Assembly: GCA_023461275.1 (NCBI GenBank)
Contig: JAEYMI010000105.1
Coordinates: 62,001 to 126,000 of the forward strand
Direction of reading: 5' to 3'
From: Actinomycetes bacterium
GTDB taxonomy: Bacteria > Actinomycetota > Actinomycetes > Mycobacteriales > Mycobacteriaceae
DNA: 64,000 bases
Position numbers and translations under genes: made by a program
Notes under the pieces: model-generated
Databases searched by the model: none
What the model saw: the letters and a program-made list of their open reading frames with translations, nothing else
What the model was told of the DNA's origin: nothing
Shown here: positions 25,201 through 33,432 of the stretch, piece by piece
Numbering within the stretch: the stretch's first letter is position 1
Layout: the number at the start of each line of letters is the position of its first letter

Positions 25201-27297
25201 GTGTCTGCGATTCTCGATGGCCTCGATCCCGAACAGCAGGCAGCCGTGCTCGCTCCGCGCGGGCCGGTCTGCGTGCTCGCGGGCGCCGGGACCGGCAAGA
25301 CGCGCACCATCACCCGTCGTATCGCGCACCTGATCGAGATGGGGCATGTGGCCCCGAGTCAGGTCCTCGCGGTGACCTTCACCGCGCGGGCGGCAGGGGA
25401 GATGCGGGCTCGGCTGCGCAGCCTGGGCATCAGTGGTCCCGGCCAGAAGGTGCAGGCGCAGACTTTTCACGCCGCGGCATTGCGGCAGCTGAACTTCTTC
25501 TGGGCCAAGGCATATCCAGGCACCACCTGGGAGCTGATGGACAAGAAGTTTCCGATCGTCTCGCGTGCCGCGCGCCATGTCGGACTCCCGGTTGCCAACG
25601 AAACCGTTCGTGACCTCGCGTCGGAGATCGAATGGGCCAAAGCGTCGCAGGTCGGCTATGACATTTACCCGCAGGTGGTAGCCAAGGTCCGCCGCGAACC
25701 ACCGTTCGAGGCCGAGAAGGTCGCCGCGGTCTACGAGTTCTATGAGCTGGCCAAGAGGTCCGACAACGGCGATCGTCTCCTGGACTTCGACGACCTGCTG
25801 TCCTCGATGACCGAGATCCTCGCCGCCGATGACGCTCTGGCACAACGCTTTCGGGAGCAGTACCGCTGCTTCGTGGTCGACGAGTACCAAGACGTCACGC
25901 CCCTGCAGCAGGGCCTGCTCGACGTCTGGCTCGGCGACCGAGATAACCTGACTGTCGTCGGCGACGCCAACCAGACCATCTACACCTTCACCGGTGCCAG
26001 CCCGCGCTATCTACTCGACTTCTCCCGCCGCTTTCCCGACGCCGAAGTCGTTCGCCTGGAACGGGATTACCGCTCCACGCCGCAGGTGGTGGGATTGGCC
26101 AACAAGGTGATCGGCGCGGCGCGCGGACGGGTGGCCGGCACCCGCCTCGAACTCATCGGTCAGCGCGCGCCCGGCCCGGCGCCGCAGTTCGCCGAATTCG
26201 ACGACGAACCCGCCGAGGCGGCCGCCACGGTCAAGACCATCAAGCGGCTGCTGAACAAGGGCACCGAGGCGTCGGAGATCGCGATCCTCTATCGCGTCAA
26301 TGCGCAGTCGGAGAACTACGAGCAGGCACTCACCGAAGCCGGCATCGCCTATCAGGTCCGCGGCGGTGAGGCATTCTTCACGCGCTCCGAAATCCGGCAG
26401 GCGATGCGCCAACTCGAGGCCGCCGCGCGCCGCGACGACCTGCCCGACGAAGCCGAACTCGTCTCCATCGTCCGCGCCGTACTGGTGCCGCTCGGTCTCA
26501 CCGACGCCGAACCCGCTGGTGCACAAGCGAAGTCACGATGGCAGTCGTTGCGGTCGTTGGCCACGCTGACCGACGACATGGTGACCGAGAACCCGGAACT
26601 CACCTTGCCGGAGCTGGTCGCCGAACTCGCCGCGCGCGCCGAGGCCCGTCACCCACCGACCGTGCAGGGCGTCACGCTCTCGTCGCTGCACGCCGCGAAG
26701 GGGCTCGAATGGGATGCGGTGTTCCTGGTGGGCCTCACCGACGGCGCGTTGCCGATCAAGCAGGCCATCGACGCCGGTGACGACGAAATCGAGGAGGAAC
26801 GCCGGCTGTTCTATGTTGGCGTCACCCGTGCACGGGAACACCTGCATCTGTCGTGGGCATTGGCGCGTAACGAGGGCGGGCGTCGCGGCCGGCGACGCTC
26901 CCGCTTCCTCAACGGGCTCGTACCCGACAACTCGCCCGCATCGAAGATCGCCGAGCCCGCCGCACCGCGCAAGCGGGGTGCGCGCTGCCGGGTATGTGGA
27001 TCGTCGCTGATCGGGTCGACGGCCACCATGCTCGGCCGCTGCGAGGACTGCCCGTCCGATATCGATGACGACCTGTTCGTCGCCCTCAAGGACTGGCGGC
27101 GGGGGCGTGCGCAGGAGAAGAAGGTGCCCGCCTACGTCGTCTTCTCCGACAACACGCTGGTCGCGATCGCCGAGCAACGCCCATCCGATGTCAGTGGCCT
27201 GGTGTCGATTCCCGGGATCGGCGCCAAGAAGCTCGACGAGTACGGCGAGGACATCCTCGCTCTTGTCCAGGGTGCCAAAAGTGCAGGTCAAAAATAG
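25201..27297 (+). CDS. uvrD2: DNA helicase UvrD2 with HRDC domain
   Basis: 698 residues from a GTG at 25201. The SF1A motor has GAGTGKTRTITRR near residue 28, FTARAAGEMRARL, VVDEYQDVTPLQQ near 225, DANQTIYTFTGAS and SSLHAAKGLEWDAV near 495, then LFYVGVTRAREHL. A four-cysteine element, 'CRVCGSS..GRCEDC', near residues 598-620 links the motor to a C-terminal HRDC domain (LVSIPGIGAKKLDEYG). In mycobacteria the cysteine linker is needed for unwinding by UvrD2, which is essential there. The position equals Rv3198c. The 3' end overlaps the AT-rich element of the whiB7 promoter. Confidence 0.92.
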   Translation: MSAILDGLDPEQQAAVLAPRGPVCVLAGAGTGKTRTITRRIAHLIEMGHVAPSQVLAVTFTARAAGEMRARLRSLGISGPGQKVQAQTFHAAALRQLNFFWAKAYPGTTWELMDKKFPIVSRAARHVGLPVANETVRDLASEIEWAKASQVGYDIYPQVVAKVRREPPFEAEKVAAVYEFYELAKRSDNGDRLLDFDDLLSSMTEILAADDALAQRFREQYRCFVVDEYQDVTPLQQGLLDVWLGDRDNLTVVGDANQTIYTFTGASPRYLLDFSRRFPDAEVVRLERDYRSTPQVVGLANKVIGAARGRVAGTRLELIGQRAPGPAPQFAEFDDEPAEAAATVKTIKRLLNKGTEASEIAILYRVNAQSENYEQALTEAGIAYQVRGGEAFFTRSEIRQAMRQLEAAARRDDLPDEAELVSIVRAVLVPLGLTDAEPAGAQAKSRWQSLRSLATLTDDMVTENPELTLPELVAELAARAEARHPPTVQGVTLSSLHAAKGLEWDAVFLVGLTDGALPIKQAIDAGDDEIEEERRLFYVGVTRAREHLHLSWALARNEGGRRGRRRSRFLNGLVPDNSPASKIAEPAAPRKRGARCRVCGSSLIGSTATMLGRCEDCPSDIDDDLFVALKDWRRGRAQEKKVPAYVVFSDNTLVAIAEQRPSDVSGLVSIPGIGAKKLDEYGEDILALVQGAKSAGQK

Positions 27298-27328
27298 GTT
27301 GTGCGAATCCGCGCACGCTGACTACCCT
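27288..27328 (+). promoter_or_regulatory. whiB7 promoter with WhiB7-type AT-rich box
   Basis: TTGTGC at 27299-27304 and TACCCT at 27323-27328 are 18 bp apart. The AT-rich block TCAAAAATA at 27288-27296 ends 2 bp before the -35, as in promoters activated by WhiB7 with SigA, so autoregulation is expected. It overlaps the stop codon of uvrD2. Confidence 0.7.
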
Positions 27329-27385
27329 GATACAGGTCAGCACCGGGGAGTGCTGTGTCCTCAACGCAAGAAAGGAGCGGAAGAC

Positions 27386-27547
27386 GTGAACTACGGAATT
27401 TTCGGTAGCAAGTGCGAACAACCAGCGATGCTCGCTGCCCTGAACCCGACTCGCGCCCGCTCCTGGGCGGTCGCATCGGCAGCAGTGACCGAGCATCCCG
27501 CCGCACTGCGAGCGACGCAGCGGTTCCCCGTGTGTAGTCGAAGTTAG
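27386..27547 (+). CDS. uORF of the whiB7 leader (53 residues)
   Basis: A GTG at 27386 with AAAGGAG about 8 nt upstream opens a 53-codon frame ending TAG at 27547. The peptide starts VNYGIFGSKCEQPAML and is otherwise unlike known proteins. In mycobacteria the whiB7 leader has a short uORF whose translation state decides whether a downstream terminator forms, so ribosome-targeting antibiotics induce whiB7. The arrangement here (uORF, small hairpin at 27551-27565, terminator, whiB7) fits that model. Confidence 0.65.
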   Translation: MNYGIFGSKCEQPAMLAALNPTRARSWAVASAAVTEHPAALRATQRFPVCSRS

Positions 27548-27579
27548 CCAACCTCATCACGAGGTAGACGGACTTTCCG

Positions 27580-27618
27580 GCCACGGGCGAATCGCGAAAG
27601 CGAACCCGTGGCTTTTTT
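27580..27618 (+). terminator. Attenuator terminator in the whiB7 leader
   Basis: GCCACGGG at 27580-27587 pairs with CCCGTGGC at 27605-27612, with an inner CGC-GAAA-GCG hairpin, and is followed directly by TTTTTT at 27613-27618. It is a well-formed intrinsic terminator 95 bases before the whiB7 start and 33 bases after the uORF stop. Confidence 0.85.
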
Positions 27619-27712
27619 CGTGACACATATCTTCGCCCGTGATGGCGGCGATTCGTTTCACCAGATGGCTCGGGTATCAACCACCACACGAGTTATTTGA
27701 AACGGAGCAGAT

Positions 27713-28003
27713 ATGACCGTCGAATACGTCGCCGAGTCCTGTATGCCGGCGGACTGCTTGTCCGTCGGCGACACCGACCTGCCCTGTCAGGTGGCCGACG
27801 CAGACCTGTGGTTCGCCGACGATCCGCGAGATCTGGAGCAGGCCAAGGCATTGTGCTCGAGCTGCCCGCTCAAGGACGCCTGCCTGCAGGCCGCCATCGA
27901 CCGGGCCGAGCCCTGGGGCGTGTGGGGCGGTGAGATCTTCGAGCGCGGCTCGGTGATCGCCCGCAAGCGGCCGCGGGGTCGCCCCCGCAAGAACGCCGCC
28001 TGA
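27713..28003 (+). CDS. whiB7: Transcription factor WhiB7
   Basis: 96 residues. The four cluster-binding cysteines of Wbl proteins are Cys25, Cys48, Cys51 and Cys57 (CxxCxxxxxC). EPWGVWGGE is the Wbl turn that contacts SigA, and the C-terminal KRPRGRPRK is an RGRP AT-hook that binds the minor groove of AT-rich promoters, the mark of WhiB7. It activates intrinsic resistance genes in response to ribosome-targeting antibiotics. GGAG lies about 7 nt before the ATG. It is controlled by the autoregulated promoter and the attenuated leader upstream. The position equals Rv3197A. Confidence 0.95.
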   Translation: MTVEYVAESCMPADCLSVGDTDLPCQVADADLWFADDPRDLEQAKALCSSCPLKDACLQAAIDRAEPWGVWGGEIFERGSVIARKRPRGRPRKNAA

Positions 28004-28032
28004 GGTCGCGATGACACGCAGTCGAGCTAGAT

Positions 28033-28063
28033 CACCCGGACATGTCCAGCGCATGTCCGGGTG
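28033..28063 (+). terminator. Terminator-like hairpin after whiB7
   Basis: CACCCGGACATG at 28033-28044 pairs perfectly with CATGTCCGGGTG at 28052-28063 around a 7-base loop. The following bases TTCGTG give only a weak U-tract. Confidence 0.6.
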
Positions 28064-28089
28064 TTCGTGCATCACGAGGGGGAATCACC

Positions 28090-28578
28090 ATGGCCATGTT
28101 CGTCCATCTCGCGCCCGCTGACGCCGAGGCCTCGATCCGACGTTCCGGGGTGCGGCCGAGGAAAACCGCGGAAGGCGTTGCGGGAGTGTACGTTATGCCG
28201 GTTCTGCCGAGCTACGTGACGACCTATCAGTGGCTACGCGAACTCAAGCGGTGGACGACGGCACGCACGCTGATCGCCGTGCAGGTTCGCATCCCCGACG
28301 ACGAGCCGGTGCGCGTCGGACGCTACAACCGCGCGCACCTCGACGTCACCGCCGCCGAATCCGTCGCGATCATGCGCGATCTCAACGATGCGCGTGGCCA
28401 TCAGGTCTTCGTGCCCCGAGCACTGCGGCCCAACGAGATCCACCGCATCCGGCAGGTCGATCAGGGGCTGGGGTGGCGCTATCAGCCCGACGCACATGAC
28501 TCCAGGCCCTGTGTCTGTCCGGTCTGCATCCCGCACGGCGCACCGTACTCGCGCCGGCTCAAGAACCGGCTGGGATAG
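28090..28578 (+). CDS. Conserved protein of unknown function, ART-like N-terminus
   Basis: 162 residues from ATG 28090. It begins MAMFVHLAPADAEASIRRSG, then has 'GVAGVYVMPVLPSYVTTYQW', a pattern of His, helix with Gly at its end, then a Val-Tyr strand that recalls the first strands of the ADP-ribosyltransferase fold (KptA/DarT class). The middle has 'VQVRIPDDEPVRVGRYNRAHL' and the C-terminus a Cys cluster, RPCVCPVCIPHG, that may bind a metal. I do not recognise a named family. It has its own 26-base gap after the whiB7 terminator and so may be read through from whiB7. An ART assignment is only a fold-level guess. Confidence 0.7.
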   Translation: MAMFVHLAPADAEASIRRSGVRPRKTAEGVAGVYVMPVLPSYVTTYQWLRELKRWTTARTLIAVQVRIPDDEPVRVGRYNRAHLDVTAAESVAIMRDLNDARGHQVFVPRALRPNEIHRIRQVDQGLGWRYQPDAHDSRPCVCPVCIPHGAPYSRRLKNRLG

Positions 28579-28597
28579 CGCCAGTGATCAGGATGGA

Positions 28598-29914
28598 TCA
28601 GTCGGCCAGGCCGGGCACCCACTTCTCCATGATCGCGCGGTAGGGCGCGTCCGCCTCGAGTTGCGCGGCGATACCCACACAGCCCATCAGCACCCGGAAG
28701 ACCATCACATAGTTCTTCGGCACGTTGAGGTGCCGCGAGGTCTTGTAGACATCGCCGCGCACGTCGGTGGCCTTGCCCGCGGCGCGTTGCAGCCACTTGC
28801 GGGTGAAGTGGAACGACTCGGTGTACAGCGGATCGACGTACGGCTTGAGATAGGCCTCGATGTCGGCGGAGCTCACCTTGTCGATCTGCGAACGCTGGAT
28901 GAAGTTGGCCTCCACCAGCCGTTCCTTGAGCTCGTCGTACTGCTTGTCGCGCGCCAGCCGCAGGATCGGTCCGGTCTCGGCCGGCAGCCCGTCCGGGTAG
29001 TGGCCGACGGCACCGAAGTCGAGCACACCGAAGCGGCCGTCGTCGGCGAGGAAGAAGTTGCCGGGGTGCGGGTCGCCGTGCAGGAGTCCCACCCGGAACG
29101 GCGAACTGACCTCGAAGGTGGCCATGCTCGCGGCGGCCTTGTCGCGGGTTGCCTTGTCTCCGTTGGTGATCACCTTCGACAGCGGGACGCCATCCAACCA
29201 CTCCGATACGACGACCTTCGGTGCGCTGGCAATCACCTTGGGGATCACGAAGTCGGGATCACCGTCGAAGGCCTTGGCGAAGGCGCGCTGATTGTCGGCC
29301 TCGCCGAGATAGTCCAGCTCGGCCTCGGTACGGTCGATCAGCTCGTCCATCATGCCCTTGACGTCGGTGCCGGGGGAGAGCTTCTGCATCAGCCCCGACA
29401 TTCTCGACAGCGTCTTCAGGTCGGCCTTGAGGGCGTGGTCGGCGCCGGGGTACTGGACCTTGACGGCGACTTCCCGGCCGTCGGACCAGATGCCCTTGTG
29501 GACCTGGCCGATGCTGGCCGAGGCCGCCGGGGTGTCGTCGAACTCCCGGAAGCGCTTACGCCAGCCGGTGCCGAGTTGTTGGTCGAGAACCTTGTGCACC
29601 TTGGCGGCCGACAGTGGCGGTGCTTCGGCCTGCAACTTGGTCAGTGCCTCGCGGAAGGGTTCGCCGAACTCGTCGGGGATCGCCGCTTCCATGATGGACA
29701 TGGCCTGGCCGACCTTCATCGCCCCGCCCTTGAGCTCGCCGAGCACCGAGAACAGCTGGTCGGCGGCCTTTTCCAGGAGTTCCTGGTTGACCTCGTCCTT
29801 GTCTTTGCCCACCATGCGCTTGCCCAAACCCGCGGCGGCGCGGCCGGCCATTCCGATGGGCAGGGAGGCCAGCTTGGCGTTGCGGCGACCCTGACCTCGC
29901 GTGATGTCGGTCAT
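28598..29914 (-). CDS. ABC1/UbiB-family atypical kinase
   Basis: 438 residues. The family's N-terminal KGGAMKVGQAMS (KxGQ motif) lies near residue 58, followed by the Ala-rich loop PAASASIGQVHKG near 128, VAVKVQYPG with the catalytic-fold Lys, GLLHGDPHPGNFFL near 278 (catalytic loop) and VLDFGAVG (metal-binding). ABC1 kinases are ATPases linked to lipid or quinone metabolism rather than ordinary protein kinases. It matches Rv3197. The ATG at 29914 overlaps the stop of the upstream TOMM-cyclodehydratase-like gene by 4 bases, so the two proteins are translationally coupled and probably work together. Confidence 0.9.
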   Translation of the reverse strand: MTDITRGQGRRNAKLASLPIGMAGRAAAGLGKRMVGKDKDEVNQELLEKAADQLFSVLGELKGGAMKVGQAMSIMEAAIPDEFGEPFREALTKLQAEAPPLSAAKVHKVLDQQLGTGWRKRFREFDDTPAASASIGQVHKGIWSDGREVAVKVQYPGADHALKADLKTLSRMSGLMQKLSPGTDVKGMMDELIDRTEAELDYLGEADNQRAFAKAFDGDPDFVIPKVIASAPKVVVSEWLDGVPLSKVITNGDKATRDKAAASMATFEVSSPFRVGLLHGDPHPGNFFLADDGRFGVLDFGAVGHYPDGLPAETGPILRLARDKQYDELKERLVEANFIQRSQIDKVSSADIEAYLKPYVDPLYTESFHFTRKWLQRAAGKATDVRGDVYKTSRHLNVPKNYVMVFRVLMGCVGIAAQLEADAPYRAIMEKWVPGLAD

Positions 29915-30783
29915 AGCTTCCTTTCCCCACCACAGGATAGAGGACGCCGACATCCGCACTGCGGATGCGGTGGCCACGAGCTGAATTCGACGCCGAGTGG
30001 GTCGGGCAGCAGGTGCAGGACGCGGTCGACCAACGGGGGCCGATCACCCGGCGTCGGGCGGCGCAGGGTGGTGGCGAGCTCCTCGATCTGACCGTGCGCG
30101 AGGGCCGCCGTCGCATGGATCGTCGCGTCACTAGCCCGGCCGGGACGTCCGATGAGCTGTGCGGCGAGGATCGGCCATTCCGGGTCCAGTGACGAGCGGT
30201 GCAGATCGGCGCACCGAAGACAACTCGACAATCCCGGCAGAACCAGCGGCCCGACCAGTCCGACGTCGTCACGGACGCGCACCTGCAGGTGTGGGATGCG
30301 TTGGTTCAGAAGCGAATTGACCAGGGTCGGATCGGGTACCAGGAAGTCGGTGAGCACCACCAGATTGCCGCCATCGTCAGGTTCGGTGACCAGTAGGTCG
30401 GCTTCGGCCAGTGAGACGCGCAGCAACTGGGTCAGTGGCCCTCGGCCACCCAACACGACCCGCAGCGTGATTCCCTCGGGATTCTGTGCGCACGGTGGGT
30501 CGGCGGACCCGTCGGTGACGAGCCGATCCAGGATGCTGTCGACATCGTGCGCGGTCAGCCCCAACGACTGCGCGCGGGTGACGATCTCGGGCGGATCACA
30601 TGGTTGGCGCAACGATTCCAGCAGCTCCGCGACCTGATGAGCGTCGATATGCGGATGCAATTCGACGAGCACACCGCGTCGAGGGTCGACGCCGATGTGG
30701 AGGCGGTTGCCGGGACGCACCATGATCGGGGTGCCGACCCGGATCACCGGCAGTGCTGCCGGCGTGGACCACGCTGCTGTCAT
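29911..30783 (-). CDS. TOMM cyclodehydratase-like (E1-like) protein, Rv3196-like
   Basis: 290 residues. The C-terminal two thirds match the zinc-containing half of bacteriocin/TOMM cyclodehydratase partner proteins: VLPGLSSCLRCADLHRSSLD near residue 182 and HPQCGCRR near 275 give a CxxC...CxC zinc site, with PEWPILAAQL between. The N-terminal part has a winged-helix-like segment (about 40-90) such as binds leader peptides in these enzymes. No YcaO, dehydrogenase or precursor gene is adjacent, so it is not part of a standard TOMM pathway. It is the first gene of a two-gene operon with the ABC1 kinase. The substrate is unknown. Confidence 0.65.
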   Translation of the reverse strand: MTAAWSTPAALPVIRVGTPIMVRPGNRLHIGVDPRRGVLVELHPHIDAHQVAELLESLRQPCDPPEIVTRAQSLGLTAHDVDSILDRLVTDGSADPPCAQNPEGITLRVVLGGRGPLTQLLRVSLAEADLLVTEPDDGGNLVVLTDFLVPDPTLVNSLLNQRIPHLQVRVRDDVGLVGPLVLPGLSSCLRCADLHRSSLDPEWPILAAQLIGRPGRASDATIHATAALAHGQIEELATTLRRPTPGDRPPLVDRVLHLLPDPLGVEFSSWPPHPQCGCRRPLSCGGERKL

Positions 30784-30877
30784 GGATCAACTGTGCCAGC
30801 CGACGGGCCGCTATTGGCGGCGCCGGCTCAGTTGTCCACAGGCCAGAAACGACCTGTGCAATCAAGGCGACGGGGAT

Positions 30878-32320
30878 TCAGGGCTTCGAGGAATCGGGAT
30901 CCGCGTCGGGTTCGTCGCTGCCCGGGTCCGTGTCGTCGGATTCGGCAAAACTCTTCTCGAGTTCGGCGATGGTGTCGTCGATGGCGCTGGTGCCACCGCC
31001 GATCACCCGGTCGATGAAGCCGGCCGGGTTGTCGAGATCCTCACCGTCGGGCATCAGGTCGGGGTGTGCCCAGACGCCGTCGCGGGTGGCGACGTCGGAC
31101 GCGGCCAGCAGCGAACGCCACAGCGCGGCCGCCTCCCGCACCTTGCGGGGCCGCAGTTCCAGTCCGACGAGGGTGGCGAAGGTCTGCTCGGCCGGGCCGC
31201 CGGATGCTCGTCGGCGTCGCATCGTCTCCGAGAGCGCGACCGCACTCGGGATGCGGTCCGAGAGTGCTTGGGACACAACCTCGTCGACCCAACCCTCGAT
31301 GAGCGCGAGCAAGGTCTCGAGGCGGTTGAGTGCGGCCTTCTGCTCCGGCGAGGTGGTCGGCTCGAAGGAGGTCGACGAACTCACCAACTCCTCGAGTTTG
31401 GCCGGATTCGACAGCAGTTCATTGGGATCGATGTCGGCGGTCAGATCGGTGATGCCGCTGAAATCGATGCTGATGCCACGTGCGTATTCCTCGATGGTGG
31501 CCAGCAGTCGTTGCCGCAGCCAGCCGACGTGGGTGAACAGCCGGACGTGGGCGGCCTCGCGCGCGGCGAGGAAGACGATGATCTCCTGCGCGGGCTGCTC
31601 CAGACCGTCGGCGAACGTCGCGATGGCCTCGGGCATCAGCACCGCCACGCCCTCCGGTGCCAGCGGCAGCCCGATATCGGTGGAGGAGAGGACCTCTTTG
31701 GCGAGTTGCCCGAGACCCTGGCCGAGTTGAGTGCCGAACGCCATCCCACTCATCTGCGTGAGCATGCCCATCATCGGGCCGGCGAACTGCGCGGCCTCGG
31801 CAGGCATGTTCTGCTGCCAGGTGGTGGCCAACTGGGAGGCGACCGGATCGCACAGTTTCTGCCAGGTCGGCATCGATTCCTCGAGCCACTGCACCGGCGT
31901 CCAGGCGATGGCCTTACTCACTCCGCCGGGCAGGGTGGTGACGTCGTCGAGCCAGACGTCGGCCAGCCGCACCGCGTCGGCGACGGCCTTGTTCTCCTTC
32001 TCCAGCACCGGCGTGAACGAACCTATTTGCTGGCGTGCGAGATTCGCGGCGACCTGATAGTTGACCGGGCCGGAATCCTTCGACGAGCCGGACATCCCGG
32101 CACCCATGCCGCTGAACATGTTGCCCAGTTGGGAGAACATCTGGCCCAGCGCCGAGGGGTCGAACCCCTGCGGGTTGAATCCTTCGCCGCCGAGTGCGAA
32201 TCCGAACGGGTCTTGCGGTCCGCCCGGCCCGCCGGGGCCAGGGGTTCCCTTGTTCTCGTCGGCGTCGCGGCGTTTGTCGTCGTCGCCGGATGCGGAGAAG
32301 CCGAAGGGTAGATCAGTCAT
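30878..32320 (-). CDS. DUF2342 zincin-like protein (Rv3195-like)
   Basis: 480 residues. The first 75 are Gly/Pro/Asp-rich and disordered. The helical DUF2342 domain (about 130-440) follows, with AAREAAHVRLFTHVGWLRQRL near 235 and LLALIEGWVDEVVSQAL near 350. Members are described as zinc-dependent metalloprotease-like; here the second element reads EGWVDEV, without the histidines of an HExxH site, so activity is doubtful. The gene diverges from the PDZ/Lon-like protease with 44 bases between the starts. TACCGT lies 6 nt before the ATG, suggesting a leaderless mRNA. Confidence 0.78.
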   Translation of the reverse strand: MTDLPFGFSASGDDDKRRDADENKGTPGPGGPGGPQDPFGFALGGEGFNPQGFDPSALGQMFSQLGNMFSGMGAGMSGSSKDSGPVNYQVAANLARQQIGSFTPVLEKENKAVADAVRLADVWLDDVTTLPGGVSKAIAWTPVQWLEESMPTWQKLCDPVASQLATTWQQNMPAEAAQFAGPMMGMLTQMSGMAFGTQLGQGLGQLAKEVLSSTDIGLPLAPEGVAVLMPEAIATFADGLEQPAQEIIVFLAAREAAHVRLFTHVGWLRQRLLATIEEYARGISIDFSGITDLTADIDPNELLSNPAKLEELVSSSTSFEPTTSPEQKAALNRLETLLALIEGWVDEVVSQALSDRIPSAVALSETMRRRRASGGPAEQTFATLVGLELRPRKVREAAALWRSLLAASDVATRDGVWAHPDLMPDGEDLDNPAGFIDRVIGGGTSAIDDTIAELEKSFAESDDTDPGSDEPDADPDSSKP

Positions 32321-32326
32321 ATCTCC

Positions 32327-32357
32327 ACGGTACCGTCTGCGAGCGGTCGATTATGGT
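32327..32357. promoter_or_regulatory. Divergent core promoters of the DUF2342 and PDZ-protease genes
   Basis: On the minus strand TACCGT (32332-32327) ends 6 nt before ATG 32320. On the plus strand TATGGT (32352-32357) ends 7 nt before ATG 32365. Both would give leaderless mRNAs from a shared 44-base gap. Confidence 0.4.
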
Positions 32358-32364
32358 GAGCGGA

Positions 32365-33405
32365 ATGAGATTGCAGCCCGGCCATCGTCGGATCGCTACC
32401 GTCGTCGTCTCCGTGCTGGTTTTCCTGCTGTTGCTGGTGGTCGGTACCACGGTGGCCGTGCCGTTCGTGGCGCTCGGTCCGGGACCGACGGTCAACACCC
32501 TTGGCACGCTCGACGACAAGAAGGTCGTCGCGATCGAAGGCGTCCCCACCGATCCGACAACCGGCAACCTGAACCTGACGACGGTGTCGGTGTCCGACGG
32601 GATGTCGTTGTTCCAGGCGATCGGCATGTGGCTGTCGGGGACCTACACCCTTGAGCCCCGCGACCGGCTGTTCCCGCCGGAGCAGAGCCGCGATCAGGTG
32701 CGTGAACAGAACCAGCAGGAGATGTCGAACTCCGAATCCGACGCCAGCGTGGCCGCGCTTCGCTATCTGAATCGTCCGACCAAGATGCAGGTCGACGACG
32801 TCGCGGGCGACGGACCGTCGAAGAACGCGCTCCGAAAAGGCGACCAGGTGGTCCGGGTCGCCGCCACCCCGGTGACCTCGGTGCCGCAGGTGCAGGCCGC
32901 GGTCCGCGCCCAGAAACCCGGCGCGACGATTCCGATCGACATCGTGCGCGGCGGCCAGCCCCAGACGGTCACCGTCACGCTGGGACAACGGCCCGACGAT
33001 CCGAAGGTCGCCTACCTCGGCGCCACCGTCAACGAGGTCAACGCCGACCCGGCACTGAAGATCGACTTCAACGTCGGCGACATCGGCGGCCCGTCGGCGG
33101 GCATGATGCTCACCCTCGCCGTGATCGACAAGCTCAGCCCGGGCGAACTGACCCACGGCAAGTTCATCGCCGGCACCGGCACCATCAGCGACGACGGCAA
33201 GGTCGGCCCGATCGGCGGCATCACGCACAAGACGAAAGCGGCCCGCGACGCCGGCGCCACGGTGTTCTTGGTGCCCGAGAAGAATTGCGCGGAAGCCACT
33301 TCCAACGCCCCGGATGGCCTCGACCTGATCAAGGTCACCGATCTGCAATCGGCAATCACTTCGCTCGGTGACATCGGAGCGGGTAAGCCGGCGCCGCACT
33401 GCTGA
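32365..33405 (+). CDS. Membrane-anchored PDZ/Lon-type serine protease (YlbL-like)
   Basis: 346 residues. One transmembrane helix (about 12-34) places the rest outside. A PDZ domain spans about 150-235 (GDGPSKNALRKGDQVV). The Lon-type protease domain follows, with GGPSAGMMLTL near 247 (nucleophile Ser) and KTKAARDAGATVFLVP near 292 (Lys of the Ser-Lys dyad). The family includes YlbL of Bacillus and Rv3194c, and acts on secreted or membrane substrates. ATG 32365 is preferred because of the -10 box at 32352-32357; ATG 32353 is in frame 12 bases earlier. Confidence 0.88.
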   Translation: MRLQPGHRRIATVVVSVLVFLLLLVVGTTVAVPFVALGPGPTVNTLGTLDDKKVVAIEGVPTDPTTGNLNLTTVSVSDGMSLFQAIGMWLSGTYTLEPRDRLFPPEQSRDQVREQNQQEMSNSESDASVAALRYLNRPTKMQVDDVAGDGPSKNALRKGDQVVRVAATPVTSVPQVQAAVRAQKPGATIPIDIVRGGQPQTVTVTLGQRPDDPKVAYLGATVNEVNADPALKIDFNVGDIGGPSAGMMLTLAVIDKLSPGELTHGKFIAGTGTISDDGKVGPIGGITHKTKAARDAGATVFLVPEKNCAEATSNAPDGLDLIKVTDLQSAITSLGDIGAGKPAPHC

Positions 33406-33432
33406 GTGCTCGGTTCAGTCCTGGTCTTCGGT

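Noticed and set aside
28388..30091. A 567-codon plus-strand frame opposite the ABC1 kinase and TOMM-like genes
   Set aside because: Its product is low-complexity (Gly/Val/His-rich), has no family signature, and lies wholly antisense to two clear genes. It is a GC-bias shadow.
30695..32311. A 538-codon plus-strand frame opposite the DUF2342 gene
   Set aside because: Antisense shadow; the minus-strand product has a recognisable family.
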